From Holophaga sp. (lineage in GTDB: Bacteria > Acidobacteriota > Holophagae > Holophagales > Holophagaceae): a stretch of 16,455 bases of DNA. Numbering within the stretch: position 1 is the first letter of the stretch; each line of letters opens with the position of its first letter. Positions 1-5,820 of the stretch are shown in pieces. Made by a program: the position numbers and the translations under genes. Location: the NCBI GenBank assembly GCA_031292735.1, contig JARLGP010000152.1, positions 1 to 16,455 of the forward strand, in the 5' to 3' direction. Under the pieces are notes generated by a model. The model made no database searches, was not told the DNA's origin, and was given only the letters and a program-made list of their open reading frames with translations.

Positions 1-1
1 C

Positions 2-709
2 CAGGTGTCCAACGTGCTGGGCACCATCACCCCGGTCAAGGAGATCATCCGCCGGGCCCACGCCACGGGCGTCCCGGTGCTGGTGGACGGCGCCCAGTCG
101 GTGCCGCACCTGGCGGTGGACGTCACCGACCTGGACGGGGACTTCTTCGAGTTCACCGGGCACAAGGCGTCCGGCCCCACCGGGATCGGGGTGCTCTACG
201 GCAAGCGCGAGCTGCTGGAGGCCATGCCGCCCTGGCAGGGCGGCGGCAGCATGATCCTGTCGGTCACCTGGGAAAAGACCACCTTCTGCCCTCCGCCCGC
301 CAAGTTCGAGGCCGGCACCCCTGCCATCGCCCCGGCCATCGGCCTGGGGGCGGCCATCGACTACCTCCAGGCCCTGGGCCTGGACCGCATCGCCGCCCAT
401 GAGCACGCCCTGCTGACCTACGCCACCGAGCGCTGCGGCGCCATCCCGGGCCTGCGCATCATCGGCCAGGCGAAGAACAAGGCCGCGGTGTTCTCCTTCG
501 TCCTGGACGACATCCACCCGCACGACATCGGCACCATCCTGGACCACGAAGGCATCGTGGTGCGGGCCGGCCACCACTGCGCCCAGCCGGTCATGACCCG
601 GTTCGGCATCCCCGCCACCACCCGCGCCTCATTCTCGTATTTCACCACGCGGGAAGAGATCGACGCCCTGGTCTCTGGCATCCTCAAGGTGCAGGAGATA
701 TTCAAGTGA
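2..709 (+). CDS. sufS: Cysteine desulfurase SufS, C-terminal part (5' end outside the window)
   Basis: Pyridoxal-phosphate enzyme that takes sulfur from cysteine, leaving alanine, and passes it as persulfide to the SUF iron-sulfur scaffold. The frame is open from base 2 and enters at the family motif SNVLGT. The PLP-binding lysine is in FTGHKASGPTG (codon 164-166), and the catalytic cysteine is in the group II motif RAGHHCAQP (codon 578-580). The C-terminal RASFSYFTT segment is typical of SufS/CsdA class V aminotransferases. About 235 codons are visible, so roughly the first 170 of the usual ~405 residues are missing. The stop overlaps the sufU start by four bases (GTGA), indicating translational coupling to its sulfur acceptor. 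The call rests on several family motifs plus the sufU neighbour. CsdA is the closest alternative, but the context favours SufS. Confidence 0.95.
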   Translation, partial: QVSNVLGTITPVKEIIRRAHATGVPVLVDGAQSVPHLAVDVTDLDGDFFEFTGHKASGPTGIGVLYGKRELLEAMPPWQGGGSMILSVTWEKTTFCPPPAKFEAGTPAIAPAIGLGAAIDYLQALGLDRIAAHEHALLTYATERCGAIPGLRIIGQAKNKAAVFSFVLDDIHPHDIGTILDHEGIVVRAGHHCAQPVMTRFGIPATTRASFSYFTTREEIDALVSGILKVQEIFK

Positions 710-1155
710 GCGATCCCCGAGAGCTGTACCAGCAGGTCATCATCGAGCACAACAAGAAGCCCCGGAACTACGGGGACCTGGAGCCCTGCACCCACCAGGC
801 CCACGGCCTCAATCCCCTCTGCGGCGACGACATCGTCCTGAAGGTCGTGGTGGCGGACGGCGTGGTCCAGGACATCCGCTTCCTGGGCCAGGGCTGCGCC
901 ATCTCCAAGGCCTCCAGCAGCCTCATGACGGTCAACGTCAAGGGCAAGCCGGTGGCCGAAGCCGAGAAGATGGTGGAGCAGTTCCGGGAAATGATCCGGG
1001 GCACCCTGGACACCGCCGTGGATCCCAACATCCTGGGCAAGCTCAGCCTGTTCCAGAGCGTCAAGAACCTGCCCAGCCGGGTCAAGTGCGCGGTGCTGCC
1101 CTGGGCCACGCTGCACAGCGCCCTCCACGGCGAAGAGATCGTCAGCACCGAATAG
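706..1155 (+). CDS. sufU: SufU-type sulfur transfer / Fe-S assembly protein
   Basis: A 149-residue zinc-bound sulfurtransferase that accepts persulfide sulfur from SufS in SUF systems. The zinc/sulfur ligands expected for SufU are present: C39 and D41 in NPLCGDD, C64 in GQGCAIS, and C128 in RVKCAVLPW. The stretch between the second and third cysteines contains the ~20-residue insertion (about 105-127, with LSLFQSVKNLPSR) that separates SufU from IscU. The start is GTG at 706, overlapping the sufS stop. The next gene starts nine bases after the stop. The sufS-sufU pairing is classic for Firmicutes but also occurs in Acidobacteriota and other phyla. The older name 'NifU-like N-terminal protein' also applies. 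IscU is less likely because the insertion is present. Confidence 0.93.
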   Translation: MSDPRELYQQVIIEHNKKPRNYGDLEPCTHQAHGLNPLCGDDIVLKVVVADGVVQDIRFLGQGCAISKASSSLMTVNVKGKPVAEAEKMVEQFREMIRGTLDTAVDPNILGKLSLFQSVKNLPSRVKCAVLPWATLHSALHGEEIVSTE

Positions 1156-1164
1156 GACGCCCCC

Positions 1165-1719
1165 ATGCCCAAGATCGCGGAAATCGAGTACACCCCCAAC
1201 CCCAACGCGGTGAAATTCGTGCTCAAGGAGCCGGTCACCTCCGGGTTCCCCAAGGCCTTCCGGGACAAGGACATGGCCGAGTACGACGAGCTGGCCAAGG
1301 GGCTGTTCGCGGTGCCCCACGTGGTCTCGGTGTTCATGCAAGACAAGTTCCTCACCGTCACCAAGGACGACGGCGTGGGCTGGACCGAGCTGCTGCCCAG
1401 GCTGGCCCCGCCCATCCGCCAGGCTCCCTCCGCCAGCGGCCAGGCCCCCGGCGCGGCCCCGCACTGGGACCGGCCGGAGGTGGACGAGAACGATCCGATC
1501 ATCCAGCAGGTGCGCACGGTGCTGTCCGCGGCCATCCTGCCCGCCCTGGCGGCGGACGGCGGCGGCCTGGACATCGTCGGCCGGCACGAGAAGCAGATCA
1601 TGATCCGCTACCAGGGCGCCTGCACCTCCTGCCCCTCCGGCCTCACCGGCACGCTCATGGCCATCGAAGGCATCCTGCGCAAGGAAGTGGATCCGGAGAT
1701 CGTGGTCATCTCGGTCTAG
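1165..1719 (+). CDS. Nfu-type Fe-S carrier with Nfu_N and NifU C-terminal domains
   Basis: A 184-residue protein expected to receive an assembled [4Fe-4S] cluster and deliver it to apoproteins in the cytoplasm. Residues 1-85 form a Nfu N-terminal domain, recognisable by YTPNPNAVKF and by SVFMQDKFLTVTK. A Pro/Ala/Ser-rich linker (about 83-104) leads to the NifU C-terminal domain (about 108-184), with VLPALAADGGG-like text and the cluster-binding CxxC in GACTSCPSG (C153, C156). The order matches mitochondrial NFU1 and alphaproteobacterial homologues rather than E. coli NfuA, whose N-terminal domain is A-type. It sits nine bases after sufU and looks like the last gene of the suf operon, ending 10 bases from the convergent pbpG stop. 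Domain assignment is firm; the choice of target proteins is unknown. Confidence 0.9.
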   Translation: MPKIAEIEYTPNPNAVKFVLKEPVTSGFPKAFRDKDMAEYDELAKGLFAVPHVVSVFMQDKFLTVTKDDGVGWTELLPRLAPPIRQAPSASGQAPGAAPHWDRPEVDENDPIIQQVRTVLSAAILPALAADGGGLDIVGRHEKQIMIRYQGACTSCPSGLTGTLMAIEGILRKEVDPEIVVISV

Positions 1720-1729
1720 GAGCCGGCCC

Positions 1730-2686
1730 CTACACCCTCCGGCGGTGCCGCGTCTTGTGCAGCGGCTGCACCCTTTGCACCGTCTGCACGCGTTGCACCT
1801 TTTGCACCCGCCGCGCACGTTGCACCTTTTGCACCCTCTGGGTCCGCACCCGCAGCACCGGATCCGCGCCTTCCACCCACTGGCGGATCCGGTCGGCATC
1901 GCCGAACCGGGAGCCGCGGCCGGTGGAGTCCAGCAGCACGATCAGCATCGGCCGCTGCTTCAGTTCGGCCTGCATCACCAGGCACTGCCCGGACTGGTCG
2001 ATGAAGCCGGTCTTGGACAGGCCTATGCGCCAGCGGGGGCTCTGCAGCAGGCGGTTGGTGTTGTGGAACTCGATGGGATGGTACTGCCCCTGGATGGTGG
2101 CCGACTCCTGGGTGGTGCAGGAGCGGATCTCCGGATAGTGGTCGGCCTGGTCGACGATGTGGGCCAGATCCCGGGCCGAGGCGACGTTGCCGCTGGAAAG
2201 CCCGGCGGGGTCCTGGAAGTGGGCGGTGGTCAGGCCCATGGCGGCGGCCTTGGCGTTCATGGCGGCGACGAAGGCGGTCAGCCCGGCCGGGTAGGTCCGG
2301 CCCAGGGCATGGGCGGCGCGGTTCTCGGAGGACATCAGGGCCAGCAGCAGGGCCTCGCCCCGGGTGAGGGTGGTCCCCACCGGCAGCCGGGACCGGCTGT
2401 GCCGCAGGGTGTCCTTGTCCTCCTCCAGGATGGTGATGGGGGCCCGCAGATCCGGCTGGGAATCCAGCAGGACCATGGCGGTCATGAGCTTGGTGATGGA
2501 GGCGATCGGCTGGGCCGAGTCGGTGTGCTTGTCCAGCAGCACTTCGCCGGTCTTCTGGTCCTGCACCAGGGCGGAGGCGGAGCGGAGCGCCAGCTTGGGG
2601 GGAGCCTGGATCTCATGGGCGCCTGCACTGGCAGCCCCTCCGCAAAGCAGTACTGCCGCCAGCAACCATCCTCGCCTGAACTCCAT
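1730..2686 (-). CDS. pbpG: D-alanyl-D-alanine endopeptidase, PBP7 / PbpG family (S11 peptidase)
   Basis: Periplasmic low-molecular-weight penicillin-binding protein, 318 residues, likely to cut D-Ala cross-links in peptidoglycan. All three active-site motifs are visible: SITK (S63-K66), SEN (S120-N122, in LMSSENRAA) and KTG (225-227, in LSKTGF). The order and wording (ASITKLMTAMV, NTN, GQCLVM) follow E. coli PbpG more closely than DacA. The ATG at 2686 is chosen because AAGGAG lies seven bases upstream and a signal peptide follows at once (two Arg, then a hydrophobic core to about residue 15, with likely cleavage near ASAGA). Longer open frames upstream lack such a signal. Oddly, residues about 279-318 form a basic tail of RVQ/KVQ triplets beyond the usual family end. 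The gene converges on the Nfu gene. Confidence 0.92.
   Translation of the reverse strand: MEFRRGWLLAAVLLCGGAASAGAHEIQAPPKLALRSASALVQDQKTGEVLLDKHTDSAQPIASITKLMTAMVLLDSQPDLRAPITILEEDKDTLRHSRSRLPVGTTLTRGEALLLALMSSENRAAHALGRTYPAGLTAFVAAMNAKAAAMGLTTAHFQDPAGLSSGNVASARDLAHIVDQADHYPEIRSCTTQESATIQGQYHPIEFHNTNRLLQSPRWRIGLSKTGFIDQSGQCLVMQAELKQRPMLIVLLDSTGRGSRFGDADRIRQWVEGADPVLRVRTQRVQKVQRARRVQKVQRVQTVQRVQPLHKTRHRRRV
1766..1837 (-). repeat. 9-base tandem repeat coding the RVQ/KVQ tail of PbpG
   Basis: Eight consecutive 9-base units, most carrying GTGCA at the same phase, encode RVQ, KVQ, RAR, RVQ, KVQ, RVQ, TVQ and RVQ (residues 284-307). One unit (RAR) is degenerate. Because the period is a multiple of three, all frames are repetitive. 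The array lies just inside the 3' end of pbpG and is followed by a further basic end, HKTRHRRRV. Array length probably varies between strains, but this is inference. Confidence 0.85.
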
Positions 2687-2870
2687 ACCCTGTCTCCTTG
2701 CCACGGCGAGATTGAACTTGCGCCTGTCCCATGGACCAACCCAAGGGCCGCAGCGTTGAATGGGTAGGTTAACCGAGGAACCGGCGCGAATCCAGAAGCC
2801 TCTGCCAGTCATGAATTATCATGCTCGCATGGGTGGACGCAAGGGACCCGGGGACCGGTGAAATCAGGTT

Positions 2871-2886
2871 GAGACCGAAAGGTCTT
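2871..2886 (+). promoter_or_regulatory. GNRA-tetraloop hairpin in the kinase leader
   Basis: GAGACC (2871-2876) pairs with GGTCTT (2881-2886) around a GAAA loop, giving six pairs with one G-U wobble at the base. It is enclosed by GGGGA (2850-2854) and TCCCC (2886-2890), which share the boundary base and may form an outer helix. A GNRA-capped stem in a leader suggests a folded RNA. I could not match it to a riboswitch class that I recognise. Confidence 0.4.
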
Positions 2887-2907
2887 CCCCCCGCACATAG
2901 CATTGGG

Positions 2908-2937
2908 GCGCAACTGTGGCAGCGCGGATTTTTTTTT
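2908..2937 (+). terminator. Terminator- or attenuator-like hairpin with T9, upstream of the kinase start
   Basis: GCGC (2908-2911) pairs with GCGC (2922-2925), and inside it CTG (2914-2916) pairs with CAG (2920-2922 region) after an AA bulge, leaving a three-base loop. GGA and then nine T residues (2929-2937) follow. This is the layout of an intrinsic terminator, placed 26 bases before the ATG of the kinase and in the same direction, so it would act as an attenuator if transcription starts upstream. The stem is short and bulged, so strength is uncertain. The T run could instead be an AT-rich promoter element. Confidence 0.4.
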
Positions 2938-2963
2938 CATTAACCTGGTCCGAAGCGGAGCTC

Positions 2964-5384
2964 ATGAAACGTTACTACAACTTTACTTTCCAGGAAAATA
3001 CCCTGGCTCGATGGCGTGAACCCCGCTGGGATGGGTCCGGTTCCTCCGTGGCGGGGGTGCTGTGCCTGGCCGCCCTGATCGGTGCCTGCGCCATGGCCGT
3101 GCTGGCCTGGAAGCGCCCGGACCGGCGGGACCGCTGGCCGGCGGCCCTGTGCGCCGCCGCGCTCGGCAGCTTCGCGCTCCTGCAGGCGCTGGAGGCGGCC
3201 GTGGCTCCCGCGCCCGGCTCGCCGATCAAGCTGTTAACCGCCCTGGCCGGATTGGGCATCGCCGTAAGCTTTGTGCTGGTGGTCCGCCGGGTGCTCGCCG
3301 CGCCCACCCAGAACCAGGTGCGCGCCCTGGGGGAAGCCAAGGACCGGGCCCTGGGCGACCTTTCGGTCAAGGAGACCCAGCTGGACCGGCTCATCCAGCT
3401 GGAGGCCAAGGTGAAGGAGCAGACCCAGGAACTGCACGAAAGCGAGGCCCGGATCATGGGTTTCATCCGCCACGCCTCCACCGCCATCGCCTTCAAGGAC
3501 CTGGAGGCCCGGTTCGTGCTGATCAACCCGCGCTACGCGGCGCTCCTGGGCCGGCCGGAGGCGGAGATCCTCGGCCGCACCCTCGACGAGCTGATCCCCC
3601 CGGAGGTCTGCGGGCCCTGGCTGGAGCGGGAACGGCGGGTGGTGGAGCTGCGCGAGGAGATCCAGCACGAGGAGTCGTGGTACCCCACGGACCAGCCCGC
3701 CCGCTGCCTCCTGGCCCAGAAGTTTCCCCTGATCGACGTGAACAGCCAATGCTGGGGGGTGGGGGTCATCATCACCGACATCACGGAAGCCAAGGCCGCC
3801 GAACGGGCCCACCTCCAGGACCAGAAGCTGGAGTCGCTGGGCATCCTGGCCGGGGGCCTGGCCCACGATTTCAACAACCTCCTGGGCGCCATGGAAGGCA
3901 ACGTGGAACTGGCCAAGCTGGTGGCCCCTTCCGATGGGCTGGTCCACACCTACCTGCAGACCCTGGAGGGGCTGATCAACCGGTCCTCCAGCCTGGTGCA
4001 GCAGATCCTGGCCTATGCCGGCCGGGGCAGGACGGTGGTCACCGCCCTGGACCTGAACCACCAGGTGGAGGAGCTGACCCGCCTGCTGCGCGCCTCCCTG
4101 TCCCGGAAGGCGGTGCTGCGCCTGGTCACGGAGCCCGGGCTGCCCCCGATCAAGGGCGACCCGGCCCAGATCCAGCAGGTGATCATGAACCTGGTGCTGA
4201 ACGCCTCGGAGGCGGTGGACCTGGCCAGCGGCATCATCACCATCCGCACCGGCCAGGACACCCTGGACGCGGCCGCCATCCACGCCGGGTTCCGGGGCCA
4301 GGCGCTGGAGCCCGGACCGCACGTCTTCCTGGAGGTGGCCGACAACGGCCCGGGCATGGTGCCGGAGGTGCTGGAGCGGATCTTCGACCCGTTCTTCACC
4401 ACCAAGTTCACCGGGCGGGGATTGGGCCTTTCGGCGGTGCTCGGCACCCTGAAGGCGCACCACGGCGGGATCCGGGTGCACAGCAGCCCGGGCGAGGGCA
4501 CCTCGTTCCGCCTGCTGTTCCCCGCGGCGCCCGGCGAGGTGGTGCCTGAAGCCACGGTGCACCATGACTTCGAGGAGGCCATCGGCGACTACCGGGGCAG
4601 CGGGACCGTGCTGGTGGTGGACGACGAGCCGCCGATCCGGGCCACCGCCGTGCAGGCCCTGCGCCACCTGGGCTTCGACACCCTGGAGGCCCGGGACGGC
4701 CTGGAGGCGCTGCAGGTGTTCGAGGCGAACCGGGAGCGGATCCGGCTCATCCTCATGGACCTCACCATGCCGCGCATGAACGGCGAGGATGCCTACCGGA
4801 CCCTGCGCGCCCACGGCATGCTGATCCCGGTGCTGCTCACCAGCGGGTTCTGCGAGGGGGATGTGCTGGAATATTTCCACGGCAAGGGCATCGCCGGGTT
4901 CCTGCAGAAGCCGTACCGGCTCCACCTGCTGGCCCAGGCGGTGCGCAAGGCGCTGGACCCGGCCCAGGGCGAGGAACCGCGCAAGCCGCTGGTGGCCCCC
5001 CCGGACCTGGACATGGGCTACGCCCTGCTGGACCAGCAGCACCGGCGCACCATCGACGCCTTCAACCAGCTGGCCGGCACCCTGACCCCCGGAAGCGAGC
5101 GGAAGGAGCAGGAGAAGGCCCTCGCCAACCTGACGGAAGTGACCTTGACCCATTTCGGGGTGGAAGAGACCCTCATGGAGCGCCTGGGCTACCCCCGAAC
5201 CCGGGAGCACCAGGCCAGCCACGTCCGGCTGATCCACCAGATCAACGCGGTGGCCGAACGGGTCCGCCAGCGCACCCTCACCTTCTCGCCGGCCCTGCTG
5301 GATTTCCTGGAAAGCTGGCTGATGCACCACACCCAGGACGAGGACAGGCGCCTGGCCCAGTTCCTGAAGGGCCAGGGGCACTGA
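2964..5384 (+). CDS. Hybrid sensor histidine kinase: 3 TM, PAS, HisKA/HATPase, receiver, bacteriohemerythrin
   Basis: An 806-residue membrane-anchored hybrid kinase. Three hydrophobic segments (about 29-49, 59-78, 88-107) are followed by a coiled coil (about 115-160) and a PAS domain (about 160-285). The phospho-accepting H301 lies in GGLAHDFNNLL. The ATPase has the N box NLVLNASEAV, then DNGPGM, FDPFFTTK and GRGLGLS. The receiver (about 549-665) has D553/D554, phospho-acceptor D599 and K649. The C-terminal hemerythrin domain (about 676-806) keeps the whole di-iron set: H693, H730, E734, H749, H753, H792, D797. O2, NO or iron status is therefore a likely input or modulator. ATG 2964 is chosen (GGAG three bases upstream); an in-frame GTG at 2916 would overlap the T run. 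No DNA-binding output is present, so a separate partner is expected. The signal and target are unknown. Confidence 0.9.
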   Translation: MKRYYNFTFQENTLARWREPRWDGSGSSVAGVLCLAALIGACAMAVLAWKRPDRRDRWPAALCAAALGSFALLQALEAAVAPAPGSPIKLLTALAGLGIAVSFVLVVRRVLAAPTQNQVRALGEAKDRALGDLSVKETQLDRLIQLEAKVKEQTQELHESEARIMGFIRHASTAIAFKDLEARFVLINPRYAALLGRPEAEILGRTLDELIPPEVCGPWLERERRVVELREEIQHEESWYPTDQPARCLLAQKFPLIDVNSQCWGVGVIITDITEAKAAERAHLQDQKLESLGILAGGLAHDFNNLLGAMEGNVELAKLVAPSDGLVHTYLQTLEGLINRSSSLVQQILAYAGRGRTVVTALDLNHQVEELTRLLRASLSRKAVLRLVTEPGLPPIKGDPAQIQQVIMNLVLNASEAVDLASGIITIRTGQDTLDAAAIHAGFRGQALEPGPHVFLEVADNGPGMVPEVLERIFDPFFTTKFTGRGLGLSAVLGTLKAHHGGIRVHSSPGEGTSFRLLFPAAPGEVVPEATVHHDFEEAIGDYRGSGTVLVVDDEPPIRATAVQALRHLGFDTLEARDGLEALQVFEANRERIRLILMDLTMPRMNGEDAYRTLRAHGMLIPVLLTSGFCEGDVLEYFHGKGIAGFLQKPYRLHLLAQAVRKALDPAQGEEPRKPLVAPPDLDMGYALLDQQHRRTIDAFNQLAGTLTPGSERKEQEKALANLTEVTLTHFGVEETLMERLGYPRTREHQASHVRLIHQINAVAERVRQRTLTFSPALLDFLESWLMHHTQDEDRRLAQFLKGQGH

Positions 5385-5392
5385 CCGCGCGG

Positions 5393-5410
5393 GCCAGGCC
5401 CGGGCCTGGC
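5393..5410. terminator. 18-base perfect palindrome between convergent genes
   Basis: GCCAGGCCC followed by GGGCCTGGC is a perfect inverted repeat without spacer, lying between the kinase stop (5384) and the stop of the convergent thiamine-binding-like gene (5413). It reads the same on both strands, so it could act as a bidirectional transcription stop. No T tract follows on either strand, so a Rho-independent role is only suggested. Confidence 0.4.
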
Positions 5411-5412
5411 GT

Positions 5413-5709
5413 CTACATCTTGGCGCGGACGCTGGCGATCTTGTCGGCCATGTGCTGGTCGCGGTCGGTGCGGGTGCCCAGCTTGATGTCGGTGTGGATG
5501 CGCACCACCCCCATGGCGTGCACCGCCTCGTGGCAGGCGCGGATGGTGGCCATGACCGCGTCCCACTCGCCCTCCACATTGGTGCCGTTGGCGTGCAGCT
5601 CGTGGGGCAGGCCGCTGGCGCGCAGCACGCGCTCCACCTCGGCGACGTAGGGAGAAAGGGAAAGCCCGGTGCCCACCGGAACGACGGTGAAATCGACGAT
5701 GACGTTCAT
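5413..5709 (-). CDS. MTH1187 / YkoF-like thiamine-binding family protein
   Basis: A 98-residue cytoplasmic protein of the family formerly called DUF77 (MTH1187/YqgV type). The family hallmarks are DFTVVPVGTGLSLSPYVAEV at the start, then HANGTNVEGEWDAVM and HEAVHAMGVVRIHTDIKLGTRTD. Members form ferredoxin-like dimers or tetramers, and some bind thiamine or its precursor; the cellular role is mostly undefined. ATG 5709 is chosen because GGAGG lies seven bases upstream; an in-frame ATG at 5748 would add 13 residues absent from the family. It is on the same strand as, and 111 bases downstream of, the exporter operon, with a hairpin between, so it is probably a separate unit. No TPP riboswitch is visible upstream. 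Confidence 0.85.
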   Translation of the reverse strand: MNVIVDFTVVPVGTGLSLSPYVAEVERVLRASGLPHELHANGTNVEGEWDAVMATIRACHEAVHAMGVVRIHTDIKLGTRTDRDQHMADKIASVRAKM

Positions 5710-5790
5710 GACGAAACCTCCGGATCCAGCATTGCAGGTTCCGCCCATTCCCAGCAGGCACTTCGTTCCGCGCGGCCCGGAAAGCCAACG

Positions 5791-5813
5791 GGGACGCGGG
5801 TTCTCCCGTTCCC
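5791..5813 (-). terminator. GC-rich hairpin after the exporter operon
   Basis: Just beyond the stop of the last exporter gene, reading on the minus strand, GGGA and CGGG pair with CCCG and TCCC around an AGAA loop, with a small internal loop (eight pairs). It would be the natural end of the exporter transcript. There is no clear U tract after it, so it may only be an RNA-stabilising stem. Confidence 0.35.
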
Positions 5814-5820
5814 GCCGGGG

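Larger units (their letters stand above)
2687..2963. other. Divergent intergenic region between pbpG and the hybrid kinase
   Basis: This 277-base gap must hold both promoters. No protein-coding gene is convincing in it. On the plus strand, TATCAT at 2817-2822 is a plausible -10 box without a good -35. On the minus strand a weak TTGGTC, 17 bases, TTCAAT pair precedes pbpG. The plus-strand part from about 2829 to 2963 is rich in potential RNA stems. These include a GNRA hairpin (2871-2886), a GGGGA/TCCCC closing pair (2850-2854 with 2886-2890), and a hairpin followed by nine T residues (2908-2937). Confidence 0.5.

Noticed and set aside
1766..1837. Short tandem repeats as a CRISPR array
   Set aside because: The units are 9 bases without spacers and in frame inside pbpG; no cas genes are present.
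2687..2812. N-terminal extension of PbpG by 42 residues from an upstream start
   Set aside because: The extension is not signal-like and would bury the true signal peptide. The ATG at 2686 has an excellent AAGGAG site.
2829..2900. Possible GEMM (c-di-GMP-I) riboswitch because of GGACGCAA at about 2834-2842
   Set aside because: The conserved upstream GGCAAACC-like half and the downstream receptor with its GGUAG/AGC text are missing, and the stems do not fit the class.
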